This document shows, piece after piece, positions 54,135 through 63,068 of a stretch of 64,000 bases of DNA. Numbering within the stretch: the stretch's first letter is position 1; every line of letters starts with the position of its first letter. Origin of the DNA: DASQZT01 sp035638575 (GTDB lineage: Bacteria > Acidobacteriota > Terriglobia > Bryobacterales > Bryobacteraceae); NCBI GenBank assembly GCA_035638575.1, contig DASQZT010000199.1, positions 1-64,000 on the forward strand, given 5' to 3'. The translations under genes and the position numbers were made by a program. The notes below the pieces were generated by a model that was given only the letters and a program-made list of their open reading frames with translations, searched no databases and had not been told where the DNA came from.

Positions 54135-55723
54135 GCCTCACCTCCGCGCTTGCGCCGGTACGCACCGGCGAGTGTTGCGCCGAGATCTATCGTTTCCGTT
54201 GCCAGTGACCCCAGCCATTCGGCGTCGCGGGCCGCGACCCGCTGGTCATGCTCCTTCCGCGACAACCGCGCGCCGAACGTCGGGTCATGGCGCAGGGGAT
54301 CGGTCATCGCTTGGAACTCATCGCCATGGGGCAGCACGAGTTCAGGCGTCCTCACCCGCAGCGCCTCCTGCGACCGGCTCTTGAACCAGAGGTATCCCAC
54401 GCGGTCGGGCAGGTTCGCGATCTCGTCCTGAACCATGCCGCGCTCCTCATTAATAGAGTAGAAGCCGGGCTCTTCGAAAGGATGCGTCCGCGGCTTCGGC
54501 CGCCGTCCGGTCACCGGGAGCGCCGAGCGGAGGAACGCGCAGTCCGCCGGCTCCCCGCGCATCGCGAACGCCCACCGGATGTTGGTGTGGAGCACGCTCA
54601 AGGTCCGCGCATCCTGGAGGGCCGTCGTCATGTTCTGGCTTATCAGCATCAGGTGCGTGCCGAAGGACCGCGCCATCGTGAGGAGGTCCATCATGTGGTC
54701 GCGGAGATGTTGCGTTCCAAAGAGGTTCTGCGCCTCATCCGCCATCCAGAGGAAGGGAGTCCCATGGTTCCGCCGCGCGAAGGTGGCATGCGCCACGTCT
54801 GAGAGGACGAGCGCCTGCAAGAGTTGGCGGACGCTGCGGTTGATGTCGCGTCCGAAGCAGTTCACGATGACGATCTTGCCTTGGTCCTGCAGCGCCCGGA
54901 AATCGGGAGCGCTCGTTCCCGCGAGCACGAGCCGGACCGTCTCCGAAGAGAAGAGCGCCTCCATCCGGCGGGAGAGCGCCGCAACGGTTTGTCTCGGGAG
55001 ATTCGGGAAGTGCTGCGTGAAGTACGCGGCCACCCCCGCGTTCTTGGAGCGTCCGACGAGCCGCGCCCTCAGGTGTTCGTCGCGCAGCAGATTGTCGAGC
55101 CACGTGATCGGCAGGTTGAACTCGGAGAGCAGGAGGATCGCGCGGCGTAAGAGAGCGCTCGCACCGAGGCTCACGCCGTCCGCGCCGGGGAGAAGTTCCA
55201 AAAGGAGATCCGTCCGGCTCCCCGCGAAGAAATCCGGGTCCGCACCGGGCCAGCGCGCGAAGATGTTGTACGGCGAGATCGGGTCGCGCGACGAGAAGTC
55301 GAGGAACACGATGCGGCGGCGCAGATCCCGCACCTTCGTCCGTTCGAGATCGGCGAGCCGGCCCCCGATGAGGTACAGGCACCCGTTCACGAGGTCAGCC
55401 TTCGGATCGAGGATGCCGAAGCCCGCCGCGCCGTCGAGCAGCGCCTTCTGCTTGTCGAGCACAAAGGTCGTCTTGCCGGACCCGCTCGCGCCGCTCACGA
55501 GCGCATGCGACCGCAGGAAATCATTGATCGGCATCCGGACGGCTTCGTCGGCTTCCGTGTTACCCATGACGAGCGTCGGCGCGGACGTGCCGGCCAGGTT
55601 CCTCACGAGGCGGCGGGCGCTATCACGAGTCGCATCCGTGCGGGTCGTCACGAGCCCATCGAGATACGCGGCGGTCCTCGCTTCGAGCTTCTCTCCGAAG
55701 AGCCGTTCACAGAGCCATCGCAT
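54131..55723 (-). CDS. VirD4/TraD-like coupling ATPase
   Basis: A 530-residue ATPase. Walker A is GASGSGKT (78-85) and Walker B is FLWMADEAQNLFG (324-336), then MARSFGTHLMLISQN, the usual sensor region. The fold is the HerA/FtsK-like coupling group used in DNA transfer. No clear membrane helix is seen; the small membrane protein next to it may do the anchoring. In this setting it should couple DNA to a transfer machine, or act with the replication-relaxation protein in mobilisation. It overlaps the zinc-ribbon gene (GTGA) and abuts the membrane gene upstream. Confidence 0.82.
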   Translation of the reverse strand: MRWLCERLFGEKLEARTAAYLDGLVTTRTDATRDSARRLVRNLAGTSAPTLVMGNTEADEAVRMPINDFLRSHALVSGASGSGKTTFVLDKQKALLDGAAGFGILDPKADLVNGCLYLIGGRLADLERTKVRDLRRRIVFLDFSSRDPISPYNIFARWPGADPDFFAGSRTDLLLELLPGADGVSLGASALLRRAILLLSEFNLPITWLDNLLRDEHLRARLVGRSKNAGVAAYFTQHFPNLPRQTVAALSRRMEALFSSETVRLVLAGTSAPDFRALQDQGKIVIVNCFGRDINRSVRQLLQALVLSDVAHATFARRNHGTPFLWMADEAQNLFGTQHLRDHMMDLLTMARSFGTHLMLISQNMTTALQDARTLSVLHTNIRWAFAMRGEPADCAFLRSALPVTGRRPKPRTHPFEEPGFYSINEERGMVQDEIANLPDRVGYLWFKSRSQEALRVRTPELVLPHGDEFQAMTDPLRHDPTFGARLSRKEHDQRVAARDAEWLGSLATETIDLGATLAGAYRRKRGGEA

Positions 55724-55966
55724 CTAGTCATCTCCCTTCGGCAGGAGCGGCGTGCGCTCCGCGCCCGAACCGCCCCGGCGCCGTCCGGCGGCCGGCGGCC
55801 GGCTCTCGTGCCTCAGATATGCGACGACGCAGAGGATGCCGAGCACCACGAGCAATTGAAAGATGCCGACCGAGCGCACGATGGCGCCCATGAGGCCCGG
55901 CAGGTACGAGAGCGCAATAAGCCCGCCGATGAGCCACGCCACGGTTTCGATCAGTTTGTTGACCAT
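55724..55966 (-). CDS. Small two-helix membrane protein
   Basis: An 80-residue protein with two membrane helices (WLIGGLIALSYLPGLMGAIV, FQLLVVLGILCVVAYL) and a short charged tail. No family. It sits directly against the coupling ATPase start (no gap) and is a good candidate for its membrane anchor; this is inferred only from position. Confidence 0.65.
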   Translation of the reverse strand: MVNKLIETVAWLIGGLIALSYLPGLMGAIVRSVGIFQLLVVLGILCVVAYLRHESRPPAAGRRRGGSGAERTPLLPKGDD

Positions 55967-55977
55967 CGCGTTCCCTC

Positions 55978-57576
55978 CTAACGCCCAGACAAGCTGAGAT
56001 CCGCCACATCCCGCATCATGGAGAAACTCTTCAGCACCGCGCCCGATTTCGCGAAGTACTGCGTCCAGAACGCACGCAGGCTCTGCCAGTACGCAACGTC
56101 CTTGTCCGCCGCATGGGCACCATAGACGTACACATCGACGCTGCGAAGGTCCGCGATCTGATGCTGCCGCTCGACTGTCCGCAGGGCTGCTGCCACGGGA
56201 ACCACCGCCGGCGTCTCGATATTCGGCGGCGGAGCCGAATGGCGCATGTCGGACAAGATCACGAGAGCCTTTCGCGCTGCCGGTGTTACCTTGAGAAGGT
56301 CCGCCGCGACGAGCACGAAACCAATCAGGTCCGTCTCGCGGTACCTCGGCGGCGTGGCGCGCAGGGTTCGGCGCACTTGGTCCGCGTATGCGCGCCGGGC
56401 TACGGCGATCCGGTCGATGAGTTCGAGAGGCCCGCGGTCCGCGGGAATCTGTCCTTCGAGGAGCATCAAGGGTCGGGAGAAGCTCTGGTCGGTGATGCCC
56501 GCGATCCGGAACCGCGTCGCGGCGGGCAGCATCCCTACGAGGCGCGCGGCGCTCTCGATATTTTTTTCGTGCTCAAAGTGGCCGTCATAACTGCGGGATG
56601 CGGACGTGAGGCTGAGATCGATACCGACCACCACATCGAGCGGTTGGGCGCTGAGCCCCGGCGTAAGGCATGCCGTCGCGAGGAGTGCGAGACCGAGTAG
56701 GGGGCCGACGTGCTTCGAGCTCCGCCGGGCCGCGCCCTTGATGAGCCCCAAATAAAAGTCGCGGGTGAACTCGTTCCCGAAGATCTCCGCCTCCCGCTTC
56801 AGAAATTCGACCCGGTGCAGCAGTCGGAGCATCTCGGCTTCGACGAGGTGCATTTGCTGCCGCAGGACCCCGAGGCCGTTCGGCGGCGGGACGCCAATCT
56901 TCCGCGCCCCGTAGATCCCGAGACCGGTCGCGAGTTCCATCGAGATCGCGAGCAATGCGAAAAAGAGGCGCAGCTTCCACGCGGCGTCGAGATAGAATTG
57001 GGCCGCGTCGTTAGTACCGGCCGGGAGTGATCCGTCGAGGGTCGCAGACGACACGGTGTTCCTGAGAAAGAGGATAAGGAGGTCGCCGCGCACGAGCGCC
57101 ATGATGAGGAGCCCCGAGAGGCTCGCGACGAAGCTCAGAAGCGCCGCCGCGATCACCAGGCGTTCGCAGGCGCACCGTTCGAGCGCCTCGTCCGTGGCGT
57201 AGGCGCATACGACCGAGAGCGCCACCGCGATCGGCCACACTTCCCACCGGATGCCGAACGGCGTGAGGGCGAGATGCGCGAACGCGAAACCGGCGAGGCC
57301 GAGGATCGCCGCGATGACGACGTACCAGGTACGGGACCCCCGGCATGCCGCGTCGGGTTTCGGCGTCCGCTTGATCGCGTCCCGCAGTTCGTCGCGCTGT
57401 TCCGTGCGCAGCGCGAGCTCCGCCGAGAGGCTCGTGATCTCGGCCGTATTGATGTCCTGGCGGCGGTTCTTCTCAAGATCGCGGACCCGTTCCAGCCGGT
57501 CGATAGCCTGGTTCACGGCGGCATCGCCTAAGTCGAAGGCCACCGCCGCGGGATCGAACTGTCTCCTTAAAACCAT
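55978..57576 (-). CDS. Multi-pass membrane protein with C-terminal VWA-like domain
   Basis: A 532-residue protein. Residues 1-75 are a soluble coiled coil (AVNQAIDRLERVRDLEKN). Then come four or more membrane helices (about 82-210), a cytosolic segment, one more helix (about 298-313, LLGLALLATACLTPGL) and a C-terminal VWA-like domain: DVVVGIDLSLTSASRSYDG (MIDAS-like DxSxT), later LIGFVLVAADLLK and KALVILSDMRHSA. It may sense or hold a ligand outside the cell or assemble the transfer machine. No known family. Same strand and 11 bases before the small membrane gene. Confidence 0.7.
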   Translation of the reverse strand: MVLRRQFDPAAVAFDLGDAAVNQAIDRLERVRDLEKNRRQDINTAEITSLSAELALRTEQRDELRDAIKRTPKPDAACRGSRTWYVVIAAILGLAGFAFAHLALTPFGIRWEVWPIAVALSVVCAYATDEALERCACERLVIAAALLSFVASLSGLLIMALVRGDLLILFLRNTVSSATLDGSLPAGTNDAAQFYLDAAWKLRLFFALLAISMELATGLGIYGARKIGVPPPNGLGVLRQQMHLVEAEMLRLLHRVEFLKREAEIFGNEFTRDFYLGLIKGAARRSSKHVGPLLGLALLATACLTPGLSAQPLDVVVGIDLSLTSASRSYDGHFEHEKNIESAARLVGMLPAATRFRIAGITDQSFSRPLMLLEGQIPADRGPLELIDRIAVARRAYADQVRRTLRATPPRYRETDLIGFVLVAADLLKVTPAARKALVILSDMRHSAPPPNIETPAVVPVAAALRTVERQHQIADLRSVDVYVYGAHAADKDVAYWQSLRAFWTQYFAKSGAVLKSFSMMRDVADLSLSGR

Positions 57577-57669
57577 ACATCTACTCCTTCAATGACCATC
57601 GGCATCAAATATGCATGCGCGGCCGCCGGTTTACCTCGAAGCAATCACTTCCGGTCTTTCAGATCGCTC

Positions 57670-58038
57670 TTAAGCCTGCCGATCTCGATTATCGGAAGAC
57701 ACGCTGGCAGACATGTCAAAAACGTCAGAATTCGTAACATCGTACGACGGCGTCGGGTTGTACTGCTCGATCTCGATGTATTGCTTAATGCCACGAAGCG
57801 TAAAATACAGATGTCTCCGTTGACGACGGTGTTCGAATTCGCCGCGTCTTCGGTAAAGCGTGCGAACGCTCATGTTGAGGAGGGTCGCCGCTTCTTCAAT
57901 GGGAACTGCCGGCGGTCGTTCAAGGTTCTGTCGTAGTTGAACCACTGCCGCAAGGGCCGCAGGGCGTGAATTCTCTTCAGAGCCGCGACCGCCGGCTGTA
58001 CTCAGTCGAAGGCTGTTCAAGGACGTCGCACTGCTCAT
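57670..58038 (-). CDS. Helix-turn-helix DNA-binding protein
   Basis: A 122-residue protein. The centre is an excisionase-type HTH (VPIEEAATLLNMSVRTLYRR) with a wing (RRHLYFTLRGIKQYIEIEQY). The flanks are disordered. It begins one base after the stop of the small zinc protein, so they are co-transcribed. It probably regulates the element. Confidence 0.75.
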   Translation of the reverse strand: MSSATSLNSLRLSTAGGRGSEENSRPAALAAVVQLRQNLERPPAVPIEEAATLLNMSVRTLYRRRGEFEHRRQRRHLYFTLRGIKQYIEIEQYNPTPSYDVTNSDVFDMSASVSSDNRDRQA

Positions 58039-58039
58039 G

Positions 58040-58312
58040 TCAATCTACGCTCGGACCAGCAACGCCGTTAGGGTTGGCAGAGGCCTTTTCTCGCCGATAT
58101 CTGCGCATATATGCCCGGAAATATTCTTTCCGTTCTTCGGCGGTCTTATGTTTCCAATCAGCAAGCCAGTACTTGTCGCCGGCGGCCTTCCAAATCCGTC
58201 GGTGTGCCCGTTTCCAGTTCGTGCTCGCCAATCGGGAATGTTGGTCGCAGTATTTTCGTTTGCGCCCGGTGACCGGCGCGGCGTGGCAGAAAATGCAAAG
58301 GCCCCTTTCCAT
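58040..58312 (-). CDS. Small Cys/His zinc-binding protein
   Basis: A 90-residue basic protein with one zinc-finger-like patch at the N terminus (CIFCHAAP, then RKRKYCDQHSR) and a long basic helix (YWLADWKHKTAEERKEYF, YMRRYRREKAS). This resembles HNH-like or DNA-binding small zinc proteins. The ATG at 58312 is chosen; a frame start at 58360 is possible. The first 13 bases, including the ATG, are part of an inverted repeat with the DNA about 76 bases upstream. Confidence 0.6.
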   Translation of the reverse strand: MERGLCIFCHAAPVTGRKRKYCDQHSRLASTNWKRAHRRIWKAAGDKYWLADWKHKTAEERKEYFRAYMRRYRREKASANPNGVAGPSVD

Positions 58313-58401
58313 GGCAACCTCGAAACCAGAAGCCACCCCCAGAGAGCGAAGACGGCTCACTGGAAACTGACAACGGATCTAAAGAAAGATGGAAAGGGGC
58401 C
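58300..58401 (-). promoter_or_regulatory. Inverted repeat covering the start codon of the zinc protein
   Basis: GGCCCCTTTCCAT (58300-58312) and ATGGAAAGGGGCC (58389-58401) are perfect 13-bp inverted arms 76 bases apart. In the minus-strand transcript the upstream arm would pair with the start codon and the next ten bases of the zinc-protein gene, so translation could be blocked by an RNA stem. The rest of 58313-58583 shows nothing. Confidence 0.45.
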
Positions 58402-58583
58402 CTTCGCGGGACGCCGCTAGGCGCAGGCTACGGTGGTACTGTCCTAAACATTGTCATTACTAACCGGAAGCGACTATTCTTTCAAAGCAGCGGGCTGTTG
58501 TCAACCCGAATCATTCCTGTTAAAAGGAAAATCCAAAAGCAACTCGATTCGAGTCCGAATCGACGCGAGCAAATGCGATTCCG

Positions 58584-59132
58584 TCACTTCTGGCCGGCCC
58601 AACAGTAGATCGCGTCGTTTTCGCCGGAGCAAAACAGCCGCCAGCATTCTTCGAGTACTTGCGCAGCTCTCTGAATCTCCGACACGGTCGGATCATGCAG
58701 GCCATCTGATCGGTCTTGTGGAGAAGCGTCCCCACCTCCGTCGCCAGGCTCAGTATGATCATAGTCCAGGAAGAACGGAGTATAGGCCACGCCGGCGCCG
58801 TGCTTCGATTCATTCAAAATCCACTCCCATTTTGGCGCCGAGTCCGGAGGAACGAGTTTTATTCGGAACGCCCTCAACAGCGTGCCCTCGTCGGACACCG
58901 TAGGATTATAGTCCACGGCGTCGACCCAGACCCGCGAAAAATCCGAGGTTGGGCGGAACACCAAATGAACATCGTCCCTGAACCTCGCCCGATCCTGTGG
59001 GGCTAAGTCTTCAGCAAGGCGTTGCAAAACCTGAGACAACCTACCGCCGATTGCCTCATTCGCCTTAGCCATTGCCTCTCCAAACTCCCGTTCTTCCCCG
59101 CCATATTCGTATGTGTGATTCTCGGGGCTCAC
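58584..59132 (-). CDS. Hypothetical protein downstream of the STAND gene
   Basis: A 182-residue acidic protein (EREFGEAMAKANEAIGGRLSQVLQRLAED at the start; FRPTSDFSRVWVDAVDYNP and WEWILNESKHGAGVAYTPFFLD in the middle). It has two Cys near the end and no signal. No family recognised. It lies 164 bases downstream of the STAND gene on the same strand and could belong to the same unit, but the gap is long. Confidence 0.6.
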   Translation of the reverse strand: MSPENHTYEYGGEEREFGEAMAKANEAIGGRLSQVLQRLAEDLAPQDRARFRDDVHLVFRPTSDFSRVWVDAVDYNPTVSDEGTLLRAFRIKLVPPDSAPKWEWILNESKHGAGVAYTPFFLDYDHTEPGDGGGDASPQDRSDGLHDPTVSEIQRAAQVLEECWRLFCSGENDAIYCWAGQK

Positions 59133-59296
59133 AAAAAGAGGTAGTGATTGCGAATAAGTGCGTCACATGAGCGTTGCCGACCTTTGCTCTTATCCTAGCA
59201 GGAGAACGATAACTTGGCAAGGAGGACGACACAACAGGAGGGACACACAACATATGTTTTCAGGTGGTGCGGACAGAGGCATGCGGTCCCGAATAA

Positions 59297-62200
59297 CTAG
59301 GCCAGGAGCTTCTCTATTTCGTCTGTCAGCGACAAAAGCCTTCTTTCTAACGAACGTCGAGTGTCTTCGTCCATTCCTCGCCGGGCCTCGGCAACGGGGC
59401 GATCAAGGTACCGCCGTTGCTGGGGATCGACCTCGATCGCTTTTATGTAAAAGAGTAACATATCTGCTTTTCTGCCGAGCCGCTTGAAGGTATCTCCCAG
59501 CCTTCGATACTGCCACGCTTCCAGATGTTGTCGCTTGGCGGCGCGGGCGTATTGGAGCGCGCTCTTGAAATGTATTTGTGCATTCAAAATGTCCCCTTGT
59601 TGTAATAAAGTCTTCCCCAATTCTTGGTGACGATTTGCCAAACCGGCAGGATCGCCTTCCAGACGTAATTGAACTCCCAAACCGGCCTCATTGTACTCGG
59701 TGGCACTCGCAAACAGTGACTTCTTTCGTTCCGCGTCGCGTTCGAGGGAAGCGAGCTGCCGGTACAGGTTTCCGAGCTCGTCAAGAATCTCGGCTTCGGC
59801 TTTTCTGTTCTCACTCTGCCGGGCCAGTTCCAGTGCCTGCCGGTAGTGCTTCTCGGATTCATCAAGTCTATGAAGGCTCTTATAAACATGGGCTAGCACG
59901 CTCAGCCGGTCAGTCACGCCATAGATATCCGCTTTATTGGTCTTCTCGAAGGCCCGCAGATAGAGCTCAAGCGCAGGAAGCAGCCGATGGCTCTTCTCGT
60001 ATGTCATACCGAGTCCCCTTAACGCACCCACGATCGCCGGATCACTCTTAAGCTCCTCGGCCAACTCCAGCGCTTCCTGACAACACCGAATCGCCGTCGG
60101 AAAATCGCGCTGCCCCAGCTCCCGGTGCGCAGTCGCAAGCGCACCCAAGCGCGCGGCGAGCACACCCTTATCATGCAGCTCACGGGCGATCTTAACCGCA
60201 CCTTCCAGGTAACGAAACACTTCTGCCGCATCGGCTCCTTCGCGCTGAAGTGCCTGCCCTTTGCGGCCAAATATACGGCACCGCACGATCTTTGCCGCGG
60301 TATTCTGCTGACCTTCTAGTAGCTTAAGCGCATAATCGTAGTAATCGAGTTCCCCACCCCCGTAGTTTCCCTTCTTACGATTAATAAGCCCAAGTTCGGT
60401 GAGCGCCGCAGCCTCGCGAACAGTGTCCCCCGCGTGTTCAAAAAACTGCTCGGCCTGGGCGAGACAGCGTTCGGCCTCGTCGAGATTGCCGAGTTGCCTC
60501 GTAGCGTATCCAAGATAGAAACACACCTCCCCTTTGTACTTGGGGCTTACGCTCGCGAATTCTTCGAACTCCTGAAGTTGACGGCATAAGTACAAGAGAG
60601 TTTGCAACTTGTCCGTCCACTCAAACGAATCTGCGAGTCTGGAATCAAAGAGTGCCTGGGAAGCCGCCGTGGGATCCTTTGCCCGTAGAGCATGATAAAA
60701 GATCGTTTCGTATATTTCCAACGCGTTCTGGTCGCCACGGTATTCGCCAAGTTGCTGCGGAGCCTGTCGTTTATACCATTCGAGGGCGGTCCGGTGAAGA
60801 CTCTCCTTGTTATCGATCCGGCTGTAAACGTACGGTTGGTCCTGGGGCAGGAGTTTGATCAACCCCTGATCGGCTTTTGTCAGAACGTATTTTTCGTAAA
60901 GTCGCGAAATCACCAGGATTACGCTTTCGGTTCGGCCGCGGGCTGCGGCGATGCCCTCGATTGCCTTCACGCGCATGCCACTGGGGTGAAGTGCCACAAT
61001 CTCGGTTACCGATTTCTCAATGGGAGCGAGCTTTGAATATTGCACGCTAAAGGTCAGGTTGACAGCTTCAGGACTCAGCGCTTCAAATGCTTCGTCGAAG
61101 CTCAACCCAAGTCCAACGGCATTCCTGATCTCGACGGATGCGACGTGCATCACGTGCGGGTGTCCGCCTCGGATGCCGTAGATCCGCTCAGCCTGACTAT
61201 TTGACCAGCCATACGACTTGACACTCGTGAGAAACGGTAGCGCCAGCCGTTCGTCGATCCCGCCCAATTTGAATTCCGGAAATGTGCTGTTTGACTGGGT
61301 CGAAAAAGAAGTAGTCGTCGTTATGATGACCATCGAGGTTAGTTCCCGACGCGCTTCTAATAGAACGTCAAGTAAACGGGACAGCGCATTATCAGTGACG
61401 ACGAGCCGCTCGTCAAGAAGGGACTCAAAGTTATCTAGGATAACGCACAACCGGTTCGTTTTAAGGGCACTCTGAAATGTGGAGATGTTCTCCTGCACAG
61501 TCCGCACTGGTATATTTAGTTGTTCCAGAAATCTTTCCAGCATCACAGCACACAACGGACCATATTTTGGTTCGTGCAGCCGAAAGTCATAATCCAGGAC
61601 CGGCAAACCGTTCGCGTTCAGATCTTTCGCCAGGAGCTTAGCTGCGCTCGTCTTTCCTACTTTCGGTTCGCCGACGATTGCCAAAAGCGGATCGCGATCA
61701 AGAAGTTCACTAATAGACTTAAGTTCTCGCTCGCGAAGAGATCTATCAATCCTCTGATCGAGTCCTGCAGCCCACTGAGGAGGTTTTCCTATCGCCACTT
61801 CTTGGGAAACCGCGCGGACTGGAAGCTTTCTGACGACGTTGAGAACCTCCACGTCTGTGAGCCGAGTGCTGCGCATATTGTCGTATGAATCCCAGCTACG
61901 TCGAGTGATCGCGTCAAGAACATGCTCGGGGTCCGTCCGTGCGTCATTCCCTTGAACAAGCCAGCACCAGAGCTCGTCCCCGTGCTCTATTCGGCTCTTA
62001 GGATTCCAGTTGGCGAATGCGACGTAAGGAAAAACGCGACAATGGTACCAAAAGTCGCGGTGTACGTCACAGAGATGTTTGTCGGTGCAGAGGGGCTTTG
62101 AACAGGGACTCTGCAAGATCTCTCTCGAGAAGCGCATCAAGATCTCTTTTAGCTCTTGTGCTGCGTTTGTGGCCTGAATATAGAAGTTTCTATCTTCTGA

Positions 62201-62446
62201 CACGGAGCCATTCGGCCAGGTCGACTGCCAGCGTGCCATGGAGGGACCGCCAGTGAAGGCTTGCGTTCCATTCTTGACTTCGATGAGGTGAATGCCTCGA
62301 TTATGTACGATAACGACATCGAAATCCTTCTGGATCTGAAATTCGAGGCACACATGGTAGTCTTCAGGGAGGCGGGTCAAGACGCGCCGGAATGGTACCT
62401 TTACATCCGTATACCTCGGCGGTTCCGTGGTGTAGAACTTTGCCAT
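59297..62446 (-). CDS. NERD-like nuclease - STAND NTPase - TPR protein (Avs-like antiviral candidate)
   Basis: A 1049-residue protein with three parts. (1) Residues about 1-200 resemble the NERD/PD-(D/E)xK fold: FQIQKDFDVVIVHNRGIHLI then EVKN, giving Asp43, Glu56 and Lys58; a Cys/His cluster (C115, C120, C126, H129, H135, C136) may bind zinc. (2) Residues about 230-480 are a STAND-type NTPase: Walker A GEPKVGKT (259-266), Walker B LCVILDN (333-339), and GGHPHVMH at 427-434, the GxP-type motif of STAND proteins. (3) From about 640 to 1010 there are many TPRs (LGYATRQLGNLDEAERCLAQAEQFF, LGLINRKKGNYGGGELDYYDYAL and others). This is the effector-switch-sensor layout of Avs antiviral proteins. It is translated from an ATGA overlap with the small protein upstream. 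GC is lower than around. Antiviral function is inferred, not shown. Confidence 0.8.
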   Translation of the reverse strand: MAKFYTTEPPRYTDVKVPFRRVLTRLPEDYHVCLEFQIQKDFDVVIVHNRGIHLIEVKNGTQAFTGGPSMARWQSTWPNGSVSEDRNFYIQATNAAQELKEILMRFSREILQSPCSKPLCTDKHLCDVHRDFWYHCRVFPYVAFANWNPKSRIEHGDELWCWLVQGNDARTDPEHVLDAITRRSWDSYDNMRSTRLTDVEVLNVVRKLPVRAVSQEVAIGKPPQWAAGLDQRIDRSLRERELKSISELLDRDPLLAIVGEPKVGKTSAAKLLAKDLNANGLPVLDYDFRLHEPKYGPLCAVMLERFLEQLNIPVRTVQENISTFQSALKTNRLCVILDNFESLLDERLVVTDNALSRLLDVLLEARRELTSMVIITTTTSFSTQSNSTFPEFKLGGIDERLALPFLTSVKSYGWSNSQAERIYGIRGGHPHVMHVASVEIRNAVGLGLSFDEAFEALSPEAVNLTFSVQYSKLAPIEKSVTEIVALHPSGMRVKAIEGIAAARGRTESVILVISRLYEKYVLTKADQGLIKLLPQDQPYVYSRIDNKESLHRTALEWYKRQAPQQLGEYRGDQNALEIYETIFYHALRAKDPTAASQALFDSRLADSFEWTDKLQTLLYLCRQLQEFEEFASVSPKYKGEVCFYLGYATRQLGNLDEAERCLAQAEQFFEHAGDTVREAAALTELGLINRKKGNYGGGELDYYDYALKLLEGQQNTAAKIVRCRIFGRKGQALQREGADAAEVFRYLEGAVKIARELHDKGVLAARLGALATAHRELGQRDFPTAIRCCQEALELAEELKSDPAIVGALRGLGMTYEKSHRLLPALELYLRAFEKTNKADIYGVTDRLSVLAHVYKSLHRLDESEKHYRQALELARQSENRKAEAEILDELGNLYRQLASLERDAERKKSLFASATEYNEAGLGVQLRLEGDPAGLANRHQELGKTLLQQGDILNAQIHFKSALQYARAAKRQHLEAWQYRRLGDTFKRLGRKADMLLFYIKAIEVDPQQRRYLDRPVAEARRGMDEDTRRSLERRLLSLTDEIEKLLA

Positions 62447-62802
62447 CAGAAACCTCCATTCGTGAGACTGGAAAGGGCTCCCTCTATGCTCATCGCTTTC
62501 GGCCGGTCTTGGGCTAGCGCGTCGGCGCGAGCGTCATCTAGGTAACGGCTCTCGTTGGCTTCTTCCCTGAGCTCGCCAACCGAAAGGCAGGCCACGCTCG
62601 TTATCATGGCGCGATTCGCCGGATCAACGCGCTGCAGCCGAGCTTTCAATACCTCGTCATAGCGCGTTCGGCATTCCGGACACCTACGCGTGTGGGGTGC
62701 GATGGGAGCATCTCTTTCAATCGAAACCTTATTGAGCCTGCTCGTGTGGACGGCTGCGAGCAGTTCGTGAATGAGGGAATCAACCGCGTTTTCGTCTTCC
62801 AT
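62446..62802 (-). CDS. Small HxxxCxxC zinc-type protein coupled to the STAND gene
   Basis: A 118-residue protein overlapping the start of the NERD-STAND-TPR gene by the ATGA tetranucleotide, so they are translated together. It contains HTRRCPEC (about 37-44), the H-x3-C-x2-C of anti-sigma-like zinc domains, then a helical segment (YDEVLKARLQRVDPANR) and a short charged tail. It has no membrane helix. It may regulate the STAND protein or form its partner; this is inferred from coupling only. Confidence 0.7.
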   Translation of the reverse strand: MEDENAVDSLIHELLAAVHTSRLNKVSIERDAPIAPHTRRCPECRTRYDEVLKARLQRVDPANRAMITSVACLSVGELREEANESRYLDDARADALAQDRPKAMSIEGALSSLTNGGF

Positions 62803-63068
62803 GGACCCGTCCCGGCTTCCTCATTGGGAGCATTACACCAGATCGGGCCCATGATACCGCACGCCGGGTGAGCGGGAACAGCCTCTATGTCGTTGTTTTT
62901 CCCGACCGATCGGTCCGGTTGGTTCTGCGCGTCGATCGTCGGTATTGTATTTCACTGCGGCGATATAGCCGGATGCTTTATGGGGGCGGATCACTTTCGC
63001 CATCTGGATCTTGTCATGTCCCGCCAGTGTACTCGTATCGGTGGCGGAGATTCGGCGAGTCGGCCGGG
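62803..63068. other. Intergenic region upstream of the STAND operon
   Basis: 266 bases without a gene. On the minus strand a TGGTGTAAT is found about 28-36 bases before the ATG at 62802, which could be an extended -10 element; no clear -35. It separates the two-gene antiviral candidate from the RuvC-like/XRE pair. Confidence 0.3.
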
